A DNA stretch of 64,000 nt from Flavobacterium pectinovorum. GTDB taxonomy: Bacteria > Bacteroidota > Bacteroidia > Flavobacteriales > Flavobacteriaceae. Under the pieces are notes generated by a model. The model was not told the DNA's origin and ran no database searches. It saw nothing but the letters and a program-made list of their open reading frames with translations. The DNA is taken from assembly GCF_022802975.1 (NCBI RefSeq), contig NZ_JAFEVZ010000008.1, positions 124,001-188,000 on the forward strand, given 5' to 3'. Shown piece by piece: positions 26,355-34,054 of this stretch (its first letter is position 1; each line of letters starts with the position of its first letter). Position numbers and translations under genes: made by a program.

Positions 26355-26906
26355 ATGAAGAAACAATTGTATAAATTTCTATTTTTTAAGCTAATGGGTT
26401 GGAAAATAGTAGGAATTGAAAATGCTGAAGTAAAAAAATGTGTGATGATGGTAATGCCACATACGAGTAATCATGATTTTTATTTGGGAATTTTTACAAG
26501 AGGAATATCTGGTTTAGAAATGAACTGGGTAGGAAAGAAAGAATTATTTAAATTTCCGTTTGGATATTATTTTAAAAGTGTTGGGGGTGAGCCATTAGAC
26601 AGATCCGGAGGTTTGAATAAGGTTGATTCAATTGCGTCTATTTTTGAAAGAAGGGAAACTTTTCGACTAGCCGTTGCCCCGGAAGGTACCCGTAAAGAAG
26701 TAAAAGAAATTAGAAGCGGTTTTTATTATATTGCTCTTAAAGCGAATGTGCCTATCATTCCTGTTGCATTTGATTGGGCTAAAAAAGAAGTTAATTTAGG
26801 ACAAGTATTTTGTCCAACGGGAGATTATGAAGCTGATTTATTTGTATTGAAAAGACATTATGAGGGTGTGATTGGTAAAATCCCTCAAAATGGATATATA
26901 CTTTAA
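26355..26906 (+). CDS. 1-acyl-sn-glycerol-3-phosphate acyltransferase family protein
   Basis: A 183-residue membrane-associated acyltransferase. Motif 1 is MPHTSNHDFYLG (the HxxxxD catalytic pair, His and Asp five residues apart), motif 2 ELFKFPFGYYFKSVGGEPLDR, motif 3 APEGTRK and motif 4 VPIIPVAFDW. These are the four blocks of the PlsC family. It is shorter than PlsC (~240) and belongs to the small 'lysophospholipid acyltransferase-like' group of Bacteroidota, whose substrate is not established. Confidence 0.88.
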   Translation: MKKQLYKFLFFKLMGWKIVGIENAEVKKCVMMVMPHTSNHDFYLGIFTRGISGLEMNWVGKKELFKFPFGYYFKSVGGEPLDRSGGLNKVDSIASIFERRETFRLAVAPEGTRKEVKEIRSGFYYIALKANVPIIPVAFDWAKKEVNLGQVFCPTGDYEADLFVLKRHYEGVIGKIPQNGYIL

Positions 26907-27038
26907 TGGCATAGTTTTTCATCAGAATAGTTCTTGTGGTAAATTACTGCTCCATGCTTCCAATTAAATAAATTTGAAATTTCTTAAAACCATAATCCTG
27001 AAATTTTCGTAGATGTAATTAACCTTAAAATTATATAT

Positions 27039-28046
27039 ATGAAAAATCTATTTATTACGTCTGCTTTTTTAGTTTTGCTTTTCACTTCTTGTGATAACAA
27101 TGATTCTGATGATAATAGTATCAAAGCAGAATCAACTTTGGTAACTTCAAGTAATACCTCCGGAAAAATTACTTACACAGATTTGCTTTCGACAACTTCA
27201 ACAGTAAAATCTTTTACGATAGCCTCGTTAGATGCTGAAGGGATTTCATACAATAGTGATTCTGATGCTGTTGTTGTAGCTTCAAGAAGTAATAACAAGT
27301 TAGAGACCTATTCGGGAATTAAAAGTGCAATTAAAGCAGGAACAGACAATTTGACTTTATCGTTAAGTAGTCTAACCGGAGACTTTACAAATGCGAGAGA
27401 AACTGCAGTTTCAGGAGATATTATTGTAGTGGCTCAGGATCAATTGGCTTCAAACGGTATGGTAAACAAACTTTTTGTTTATAAAAAATCGTCAACAGGT
27501 TTTGCCCTGCAAAAAACTTTTACAACTGATTTTAAGCTTTGGGGAATTCATATTAACGGAAATGATTTATATGCTGTTGTCGATTTGACTGGTGATATTG
27601 TATTATTTAAAAATTTTATGAGTAATGCTTCTGGTACAATTGTGGCTACCAAACGTGTTACAATAGCAGGATTGGTTCGTACCCATGGAATTACTTATTC
27701 AGCTTCAGATGATGTAATGATCTTGACAGATGTTGCGAGTGCAGCTTCAGGAACTGATGGTGGATTGGTTATAATTAAAAATTTCTCAAGTGTTTTCAAT
27801 TCAACTGCCGCAGCAGGCACAATTGCTTTAACAAATCAAATAAGAGTTTATGGGTCTAATTCTCTTTTAGGAAATCCGGTAGATGTTGCGTACGATAATG
27901 TAACAAAAAAGATTTATGTTGCCGAAAGGTTTAATGCAGGAGGAGAAGTTTTAACTTATAATTTTCCAACAGCATCTGGTGATTTTGCTCCGGTAAATGT
28001 AAGAGCAGAGGCAGGTGTAACTTCTGTTTTTGTTTTAAGAAAATAA
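27039..28046 (+). CDS. Lipoprotein, propeller-like, unknown function
   Basis: A 335-residue predicted lipoprotein (LLFTSC lipobox, Cys at residue 18, then an Asp/Asn-rich linker). The mature part alternates strands with motifs such as YNSDSDAVVVASR, GDIIVVAQDQ, LWGIHINGNDLYAVVD, HGITYSASDDVMILTD and VDVAYDNVTKKIYVAER, about six similar blocks, which suggests a beta-propeller. No named family was recognised. It stands alone, with a strong terminator after it. Confidence 0.65.
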   Translation: MKNLFITSAFLVLLFTSCDNNDSDDNSIKAESTLVTSSNTSGKITYTDLLSTTSTVKSFTIASLDAEGISYNSDSDAVVVASRSNNKLETYSGIKSAIKAGTDNLTLSLSSLTGDFTNARETAVSGDIIVVAQDQLASNGMVNKLFVYKKSSTGFALQKTFTTDFKLWGIHINGNDLYAVVDLTGDIVLFKNFMSNASGTIVATKRVTIAGLVRTHGITYSASDDVMILTDVASAASGTDGGLVIIKNFSSVFNSTAAAGTIALTNQIRVYGSNSLLGNPVDVAYDNVTKKIYVAERFNAGGEVLTYNFPTASGDFAPVNVRAEAGVTSVFVLRK

Positions 28047-28078
28047 TTATTGATTTTTAATATTTTGGTTAGTAATGG

Positions 28079-28116
28079 TGACCTTATTTCAATATTTGAA
28101 GTAAGGTCATTTTTTT
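28079..28116 (+). terminator. Rho-independent terminator
   Basis: TGACCTTA / TAAGGTCA extended by TTTC / GAAG (one G-U pair), a 7-nt loop and a T7 tail, 33 bp after the lipoprotein stop. Confidence 0.82.
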
Positions 28117-28179
28117 GTGTATGAGAAACGTTTAAATAAAAATATTTTTTATTTTTTCAAATACGCAAAATTTACAGAT

Positions 28180-28602
28180 TTATGGAATGTAGGTTTTGAA
28201 TGTTCCGTTTTTGTAAAAAAATACAATTTTTTCAATTTCGTTGTTTTCTGATTTTAGAATCATATTTTTTGTATCAGGAAAATTTTTAGACGTTATTTTT
28301 TCTTCAGACAAAATAGGTGGAGCAATTTCCGTTGTGTTTTCTTTTTTTGAAATTATGTCTTGATCATTGTTATTGTTTTTAGGAAAATTTCCTTTGCCAC
28401 TTAAAATCCAATACAAGTCAACATCCGGAAAAACTTCCAAAATTTTCATTACAAAATCCAGGCTCGGTTTGTTTCTGCCAGATAGGAGATGAGACATGCT
28501 TGAACGCTGAACACCAATTTTATCTGCAAAAGAAGAAGCGTTCAGGGTGTAATAATCAAGTATAATTTCCAGTCTTTTTACAAAGTCGTCAATGTTTACC
28601 AT
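28180..28602 (-). CDS. XRE-family transcriptional regulator
   Basis: A 140-residue DNA-binding protein. The Cro/CI-type helix-turn-helix covers residues ~5-62 (ASSFADKIGVQRSSMSHLLSG, then KPSLDFVMKILEVFPDVDLYWILSG), followed by an Asn/Glu-rich linker and a short C-terminal beta segment (KIVFFYKNGTFKTY). The type is common in Bacteroidota with unknown targets. Four copies of a TTTACA-N2-TGTAAA-type palindrome lie in and just above its start and before the divergent M14 gene, one of them overlapping its ATG. This makes autoregulation likely (inference). Confidence 0.88.
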   Translation of the reverse strand: MVNIDDFVKRLEIILDYYTLNASSFADKIGVQRSSMSHLLSGRNKPSLDFVMKILEVFPDVDLYWILSGKGNFPKNNNNDQDIISKKENTTEIAPPILSEEKITSKNFPDTKNMILKSENNEIEKIVFFYKNGTFKTYIP

Positions 28603-28608
28603 TGTAAA
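28595..28608. promoter_or_regulatory. Candidate XRE operator, copy 1
   Basis: TTTACC-AT-TGTAAA, one base off the palindrome TTTACA-N2-TGTAAA. It covers the start codon of the XRE gene (minus-strand ATG at 28600-28602), so binding could block its expression. Confidence 0.45.
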
Positions 28609-28630
28609 TTGTTGTTTTTTTAGTTTTGTA

Positions 28631-28644
28631 TTTACAAATGTAAA
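28631..28644. promoter_or_regulatory. Candidate XRE operator, copy 2, with -7 element
   Basis: TTTACA-AA-TGTAAA, a perfect 14-bp palindrome. Its minus-strand reading contains TACATTTG, a perfect TAnnTTTG -7 element aimed at the XRE gene 33 bp away, so the operator and the promoter coincide. Confidence 0.6.
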
Positions 28645-28665
28645 AATTAAGAGGTTCTGATGTGA

Positions 28666-28679
28666 TTTACAGTTGTAAA
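28666..28679. promoter_or_regulatory. Candidate XRE operator, copy 3
   Basis: TTTACA-GT-TGTAAA, perfect 6-bp arms with a 2-bp centre, 35 bp from copy 2. It sits in the spacer between the divergent genes. The rest of the ~310-bp gap is AT-rich with no ORF. Confidence 0.5.
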
Positions 28680-28862
28680 ATTTAGTAATTGGTTAATTTT
28701 TTGTTAATTTAAAACTATATGTGATTGTTTTTAAAAATATGATTATCAATGTTTTTAATGTTGTTTTTAATCTTAATTTGTTTTTTATCAACAGGTTTCT
28801 TGTTTTTCTTTTTAAAAGAATTTAATCTGTTTACATTCTTAACTCTTAAATAGTGTTATTAG

Positions 28863-28876
28863 TTTACATTTGTAAA
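28863..28876. promoter_or_regulatory. Candidate XRE operator, copy 4, with -7 element of the M14 gene
   Basis: TTTACA-TT-TGTAAA, a perfect palindrome that contains TACATTTG (28865-28872) on the plus strand, a perfect -7 element for the M14 peptidase gene whose ATG is 44 bp away. A TTTACA half site lies at 28830-28835. Confidence 0.58.
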
Positions 28877-28915
28877 AATAAAGATTTTTACTTTTGTGAA
28901 CTAATCAAAAAGCAA

Positions 28916-30070
28916 ATGAATTTAGAAGCAATTTTCAATCAATACAAAGAGCAGTCAATAGCCGGGAGGTATTTAACTTTAGAACATATTCAGTCTTTAT
29001 TAGATAAAATCAATACTAATAACCAGATTAAGATTATTGGGAAATCGGTTTTGGATAAACCTATATATAGTTATGAAATTGGTTCTGGAGAAACGCGGAT
29101 TTATCTGTGGTCTCAAATGCATGGAAACGAAAGCACTACAACAAAAGCATTATTTGATTTTATTAATGTTTTGAATGGCGGTTCTGAGTTTGCTCAAAAC
29201 ATGCTCAAAACATTTACTTTTTATTGTATACCAATTCTGAATCCGGATGGAGCCGCATTATACACACGTGCTAATGCAAATAAAATTGACCTGAATCGTG
29301 ATTCGCAGGATCTGACCCAGCCTGAAAGCAGGATTTTGCGTGAGGTTTTCGAAAAATTTAAACCTCATTATTGTTTTAATCTTCACGATCAGCGTACTAT
29401 TTTTGGAGCTGGTGAGACAGGGAAGCCGGCAACTGTTTCGTTTTTGGCGCCTTCTTATAATGAAGAAAGAGAGATTAATGAAAATAGATTAAAAGCTATT
29501 AATTTGATTGCAGTAATTAATGATGAGCTTCAAAAGTATATACCAGGGCAAGTAGGGCGTTTTGATGATTCCTTTAATATTAATTGTATAGGAGATACTT
29601 TTCAGTATTTGGGAGTGCCGACAATTTTGTTTGAAGCAGGGCATTTTCAAGATGATTATTCGAGAGAAGTAACCAGAAAGTTTATATTCTTTTCGCTTGT
29701 TACAAGTTTCAAAGCGCTTTTCGAAAACGATATAGTTGATAATAGGATTAATGATTATTTGAATATTTCACAAAATAAAGTGGTTTTTTATGATTTTATG
29801 TATAAAAATGTCAAGATAAATTATGATGGTATCGAAATTATTACGAATTTTGTCGCTCAATACAAAGAGGAATTGATTGACAGCAAGATTCAATTTAATG
29901 CTTATATAGTTGAAGTAGGGGAATTAGAAAATTATTTTGGACATTATGTCTACGATGCAAAAGGCGCTGCATACTCAGATGATTTTACCAATTTTCCGAA
30001 AACGGATCAAAAAGCAGACTTTTATTTAAATAAAAACGTTAAATTTGTTAACGGATTGATAAAAAGTTAA
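28916..30070 (+). CDS. M14 family zinc carboxypeptidase
   Basis: A 384-residue metallopeptidase. The start is the ATG of MNLEAIFNQYKEQ; the frame extends 63 bp upstream from a GTG, but that stretch carries the promoter/operator and is rejected. M14 motifs: WSQMHGNESTTTKAL (HxxE zinc ligands), ILNPDGAALYTRANANKIDLNRD (substrate-binding N-R region), FNLHDQRTIFG (third zinc His) and TILFEAGHFQDDYSRE (catalytic Glu region). No signal peptide is visible, so it is probably cytoplasmic. The C-terminal ~120 residues are an extra domain seen in flavobacterial homologues. It is likely controlled by the divergent XRE protein. Confidence 0.88.
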   Translation: MNLEAIFNQYKEQSIAGRYLTLEHIQSLLDKINTNNQIKIIGKSVLDKPIYSYEIGSGETRIYLWSQMHGNESTTTKALFDFINVLNGGSEFAQNMLKTFTFYCIPILNPDGAALYTRANANKIDLNRDSQDLTQPESRILREVFEKFKPHYCFNLHDQRTIFGAGETGKPATVSFLAPSYNEEREINENRLKAINLIAVINDELQKYIPGQVGRFDDSFNINCIGDTFQYLGVPTILFEAGHFQDDYSREVTRKFIFFSLVTSFKALFENDIVDNRINDYLNISQNKVVFYDFMYKNVKINYDGIEIITNFVAQYKEELIDSKIQFNAYIVEVGELENYFGHYVYDAKGAAYSDDFTNFPKTDQKADFYLNKNVKFVNGLIKS

Positions 30071-30111
30071 ATTTTATGTGAATTTCTTGTTTTTTATATA
30101 TATTTTTATAC

Positions 30112-30124
30112 TTTGTAATACAAA
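30112..30124. promoter_or_regulatory. Palindrome upstream of the Lrp-type gene
   Basis: TTTGTA-A-TACAAA, a perfect 13-bp palindrome 24 bp before the Lrp/AsnC start codon. Lrp-type regulators often bind their own AT-rich palindromic promoter, so this is a candidate autoregulatory site. Confidence 0.4.
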
Positions 30125-30147
30125 TTAGTAATATTAATTAAAGAATT

Positions 30148-30627
30148 ATGAGTAAATTTCGTTTAGATGAAGTAGATCACCAGATTTTAGATATGTTAAT
30201 AGACAACACGAGAGTTCCGTTTACTGACATTGCAAAAAAATTGTTGATTTCTGCCGGAACTGTACATGTTAGAGTAAAAAAAATGGAGGATGCCGGAATC
30301 ATCATGGGATCTTCATTAGCCTTGGATTACGATAAATTAGGGTATTCATTTATTGCTTATGTAGGAGTGTTTCTTAATAATACATCTCAGACAAAATTTG
30401 TATTAGAGCGAATTAATCAAATTCCTTTCGTAACAGTTGCGTCTGTAACTACAGGGAAATTTAATATTTTTTGCAAAATTAGAGCTAAAGACACTAAGCA
30501 TGCCAAAGAAGTTATTTTTATGATTGATGATATCGAAGGAGTTTACAGAACTGAAACAATGATTTCATTAGAAGAAAGCATTAATGATAAGAAGCGTTTG
30601 ATGCATACTATTTTCAAAAATATGTAA
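30148..30627 (+). CDS. Lrp/AsnC family transcriptional regulator
   Basis: A 159-residue regulator. The N-terminal winged helix-turn-helix reads LDEVDHQILDMLIDNTRVPFTDIAKKLLISAGTV-type (split here: VDHQILDMLIDNTR, then FTDIAKKLLISAGTVHVRV). The C-terminal RAM domain (residues ~70-150) would bind an amino acid effector and drive oligomerisation. It is 77 bp after the M14 gene and ends at its own terminator. Targets are unknown; nearby amino acid genes are suggestive only. Confidence 0.92.
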   Translation: MSKFRLDEVDHQILDMLIDNTRVPFTDIAKKLLISAGTVHVRVKKMEDAGIIMGSSLALDYDKLGYSFIAYVGVFLNNTSQTKFVLERINQIPFVTVASVTTGKFNIFCKIRAKDTKHAKEVIFMIDDIEGVYRTETMISLEESINDKKRLMHTIFKNM

Positions 30628-30657
30628 TATTTTCTTGAATGCTATATTATAAAATAT

Positions 30658-30684
30658 AACCTCAAGTTTTCTTGGGGTTTTTTT
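30658..30684 (+). terminator. Terminator of the Lrp-type gene
   Basis: A 9-bp stem AACCTCAAG / CTTGGGGTT (one G-U pair), TTTT loop and T-run, 30 bp after the stop codon. Confidence 0.8.
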
Positions 30685-30718
30685 ATGACTAATTAACCAA
30701 AACAACTATAAAAGGATT

Positions 30719-33304
30719 ATGTACACGTTGCCAAAAATAGAACGTTTCAATCAGGATGTTCTCTCTAAATATCATATTTATAATAGTGTTTTTATAACAT
30801 TACCCTTCGATTCTATTGATAATACAGGGGTTTTGCTTCCGTTGTTTACGGAAACATGTGAAACGGGGTTTAAAAAACAGGAAACTCCAAAAGAAATTTT
30901 TGACTTTTTCTCAAATAAATTTTTAAATAACGTTTCGGAAACAGAGAAAATAGATTTGATGTTTCGGTTTATTCAATATATAGAGCGTCAGATTGTATTA
31001 TTTGATGCTATTGAAGATGCAGCTTTTCCTGTCGTAAATAATATGGAAGGGCGAGGTTCGCTTCGGGATATTAAAGAAAAATCAGATGCCAAAGAAAAAG
31101 ATGAGGAATTAATTGATTTTCTTGAGAATTTTAATGTTAGAACTGTTTTAACTGCACATCCTACGCAGTTTTATCCGGGTCCTGTTTTGGGGATAATAAA
31201 TGATTTGACTGAGGCAATCAGACAGAATGATTTGTTGAAAATAAAGCAGTTATTGGCTCAATTAGGAAAAACTCCTTTTATACAAAATGAAAAGCCGAAT
31301 CCGTACGATGAAGCGGTAAGTTTGATTTGGTATTTGGAAAATGTATTCTATGAAACGGCTGGAGAAATAGTTCATTATTTGCAAAAAAATATTCTTCATG
31401 GAGAAGCGATTCAGAATCAGTTAATAAAACTTGGTTTCTGGCCGGGAGGTGATCGAGATGGAAATCCGTTTGTGACTACAGATATTACATTAAAAGTTGC
31501 GGAGCGTTTGCGTACTTCGATTTTAAAATGTTATTATGTTGAAATGCGTAACTTAAAAAGAAAGTTAACTTTCTCAGGTGTAGATACTTTAGTTGCTGAA
31601 CTTGAATATAAACTTTATAGATCTGTTTTTTATTCTAAAGGAGAAATTTATATCACTTTAGAGGAATTACTGACTCAGTTAAATAAAATCAGAGCCATAA
31701 TTGTCGAAAAGCATCAGTCTTTGTACTTAGATGAATTAGAAGCTTTGCTGGTTAAGATTAATTTGTTTGGTTTTCATTTTGCTACTTTAGATATACGTCA
31801 GAACAGTAAAATTCACAATGCTGTTTTTCACGATGTGGTAAATTATTATTTAAATTCAGATTCAAAAATATTCCCTGAAAATTATTTCGATTTATCTGAA
31901 GATGAAAAATTAGTTGTTTTATCAAAGGTGAAAGGTAATCTGAATCCGGCTGATTTTGATAATGAAATAACCAAGCTAACGTTAGAGTCTGTTCAGGCTA
32001 TTAAAACCATTCAGGAGAATAATGGTGAATTTGGTGCAAATCGTTATATTATTAGTAACAACGAAAGTGCATTGAATGTAATGGAAACTTTTGCAATGAT
32101 TCGTTTGAATAATTGGGAAAATCCAACAGTTGATATTATTCCGCTTTTTGAATCAGTTGATGATTTACAAAATGCGCATTCAATAATGGAACAATTATAT
32201 ACAAATCCTGAATATGCAGCGCATTTAAAATCTCGTGACAACAAACAGACTATCATGCTTGGTTTCTCTGACGGAACAAAAGATGGAGGTTATTTAATGG
32301 CAAACTGGAGTATTTATCAGGCAAAAATTGAACTTACACAAATTTCAAGAAAATATGGTATAAAAGCTATTTTCTTTGATGGTCGTGGAGGCCCTCCTGC
32401 TCGTGGTGGTGGAAAAACGCACAAATTCTATGCGTCTCTAGGGCCTAAAATTGAGAACAACGAAATTCAGATTACTGTACAGGGACAAACTATTAGTTCT
32501 AATTTTGGAACTTTAGATTCATGTCGTTACAATATCGAAAATTTACTAAGTGCAGGAGTTACTAATCAGGTTTTTAGTAAAGAGAAAAATGAATTAAGTG
32601 CTGAAGAAACAGCTATTTTGACTCAATTGGCAGGTTTAGGATATGATAAATACTTAAGTTTTAAAAACCACCCTAAATTTATCCCGTATTTGGAAAAAAT
32701 GAGTACGTTAAAATATTACTCTAAAACGAACATTGGAAGCCGCCCATCTAAAAGAAGTAAATCTGAACAGTTAGATTTTGCCGATTTAAGAGCAATTCCT
32801 TTTGTAGGTTCATGGAGTCAATTAAAGCAAAATGTACCAGGATTTTTTGGCGTAGGGTCGGCTTTAAAACATTTTGAAGATACCAATCAATGGGATAAAG
32901 TAAGTGATTTGTACCACAATTCATTATTCTTTAAAACACTTTTAGAGAATAGTATGATGTCGTTGGCGAAATCGTTTTTACCATTGACGGCTTATATGAG
33001 AAAAGATCCTGAATTTGGTGAATTCTGGCAAATTATCTATGATGAATTCTTAGAAACGGAACGTCTCTTGCTTAAAATTGCAGGTCATAAAACACTAATG
33101 GAAAATTACCCTGATGGTAAAGCTTCTATTCAAATAAGAGAGCGTATTGTGTTGCCTTTGTTAACAATACAGCAATATGCTTTGTTAAGAATTAATGAAT
33201 TGAATAAGGAAAAGGTAGTTGATCAGGATCTGATTAAAGTATATGAGAAAATTGTAACCCGCTCATTGTTCGGTAATACAAATGCAAGTAGAAATTCAGC
33301 TTAA
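30719..33304 (+). CDS. ppc: Phosphoenolpyruvate carboxylase
   Basis: An 861-residue cytosolic anaplerotic enzyme making oxaloacetate from PEP and bicarbonate. Active-site motifs are TAHPTQ with H147, GFWPGGDRDGNPFVTTDIT, the LDIRQNS region, and the glycine-rich FFDGRGGPPARGGGKTH that replaces the FHGRGGTVGRGGGPTH of enterobacterial enzymes; this variant is usual in Bacteroidota. The protein ends in NASRNSA rather than the classic RNTG. The length is slightly below E. coli Ppc (883). It is followed 11 bp later by a DinB-like gene. Confidence 0.94.
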   Translation: MYTLPKIERFNQDVLSKYHIYNSVFITLPFDSIDNTGVLLPLFTETCETGFKKQETPKEIFDFFSNKFLNNVSETEKIDLMFRFIQYIERQIVLFDAIEDAAFPVVNNMEGRGSLRDIKEKSDAKEKDEELIDFLENFNVRTVLTAHPTQFYPGPVLGIINDLTEAIRQNDLLKIKQLLAQLGKTPFIQNEKPNPYDEAVSLIWYLENVFYETAGEIVHYLQKNILHGEAIQNQLIKLGFWPGGDRDGNPFVTTDITLKVAERLRTSILKCYYVEMRNLKRKLTFSGVDTLVAELEYKLYRSVFYSKGEIYITLEELLTQLNKIRAIIVEKHQSLYLDELEALLVKINLFGFHFATLDIRQNSKIHNAVFHDVVNYYLNSDSKIFPENYFDLSEDEKLVVLSKVKGNLNPADFDNEITKLTLESVQAIKTIQENNGEFGANRYIISNNESALNVMETFAMIRLNNWENPTVDIIPLFESVDDLQNAHSIMEQLYTNPEYAAHLKSRDNKQTIMLGFSDGTKDGGYLMANWSIYQAKIELTQISRKYGIKAIFFDGRGGPPARGGGKTHKFYASLGPKIENNEIQITVQGQTISSNFGTLDSCRYNIENLLSAGVTNQVFSKEKNELSAEETAILTQLAGLGYDKYLSFKNHPKFIPYLEKMSTLKYYSKTNIGSRPSKRSKSEQLDFADLRAIPFVGSWSQLKQNVPGFFGVGSALKHFEDTNQWDKVSDLYHNSLFFKTLLENSMMSLAKSFLPLTAYMRKDPEFGEFWQIIYDEFLETERLLLKIAGHKTLMENYPDGKASIQIRERIVLPLLTIQQYALLRINELNKEKVVDQDLIKVYEKIVTRSLFGNTNASRNSA

Positions 33305-33315
33305 ATTTTAAATTT

Positions 33316-33831
33316 ATGATAGCTTCAGATTTACCAACAAATGAATATTCTGTTTTTAATGCGACTTATATTAAAGCTGCTGGTGATAAAACATTAGTAC
33401 AAGGTTTAATAAATGGATTGCCTCAACTGGTTAATTTTATAAAAAATATTCCAATTGAAAAATTGGAATATCGTTATGCGGAAGGTAAATGGACAATTAA
33501 AGATATTGTGCTTCACATGATAGATACTGAGCGTATTTTTGCTTATCGTGCTTTAAGAATCAGTAGGGGAGATAAAACTCCTTTGCCTGGTTTTGAAGAA
33601 AATGATTATGTGCCGTTTGCATTTGCCAATACTCGTTCGATTGAAAGTTTATTAGCTGAATATGAAAACGCCAGAAAAGCAACTATTAGTTTTTTTGAAA
33701 GCCTGAATGAAGAACAGCTTTTGTTTGTAGGAACAGCTTCGAATACTGCTATTTCTGTAAGGGCAATTGGGTTTATTATTACAGGTCACCAAAATCATCA
33801 TTTGAGAGTGATTTCAGAAAGATATTTGTAA
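33316..33831 (+). CDS. DinB family protein
   Basis: A 171-residue protein of the DinB/YfiT four-helix-bundle superfamily. The metal-binding His residues are visible in IKDIVLHMIDTERIFAYRAL (first His) and ITGHQNHHLRVISERYL (C-terminal HxxxH). Members include thiol transferases and DNA-damage-inducible proteins of unknown activity. It lies 11 bp after ppc and is probably on the same transcript. Confidence 0.85.
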   Translation: MIASDLPTNEYSVFNATYIKAAGDKTLVQGLINGLPQLVNFIKNIPIEKLEYRYAEGKWTIKDIVLHMIDTERIFAYRALRISRGDKTPLPGFEENDYVPFAFANTRSIESLLAEYENARKATISFFESLNEEQLLFVGTASNTAISVRAIGFIITGHQNHHLRVISERYL

Positions 33832-33834
33832 TTT

Positions 33835-33975
33835 TTAGTCTAAAGCACGTTTTGTTACATATGCCCGATAACCAATAATTGCCATTTGCCATTTTTTTGC
33901 TTTTGCAATATCTAAACCTTGTTTGGTAAAACTTGGTAAAATGATTTTATTAATTTTGGCTAAAATTTTAAACAT
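33835..33975 (-). CDS. 46-residue conserved small basic protein ('SsrA-binding protein'-labelled family)
   Basis: A short minus-strand gene beginning MFKILAKINKIILPS and continuing FTKQGLDIAKAKKWQMAIIGYRAYVTKRALD-like (split: GLDIAKAKKWQMAIIGYR, then AYVTKRALD). It fits a small flavobacterial protein that databases often call 'SsrA-binding protein' although it is far too short for SmpB (~150). The net charge is strongly positive. It ends 4 bp from the convergent DinB stop. The function is unknown; the family assignment rests on my recall of the LAKINK..LPS..KQ.LD pattern. Confidence 0.65.
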   Translation of the reverse strand: MFKILAKINKIILPSFTKQGLDIAKAKKWQMAIIGYRAYVTKRALD

Positions 33976-34002
33976 AGAGATTAATTTTTCTCAAAGATAT
34001 AA

Positions 34003-34034
34003 AAAAAGACTTTGCTGTTAAGTAAAGTCTTTTT
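34003..34034 (-). terminator. Terminator of the BlaI/M56 operon
   Basis: AAAAAGACTTT / AAAGTCTTTTT, 11-bp perfect arms with a 10-nt loop, and an A-run on the plus strand that gives U-rich RNA on the minus strand, 21 bp after the M56 stop codon. The small gene at 33835 lies beyond it. Confidence 0.8.
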
Positions 34035-34054
34035 TGTGTTTTTATATAAATCGT

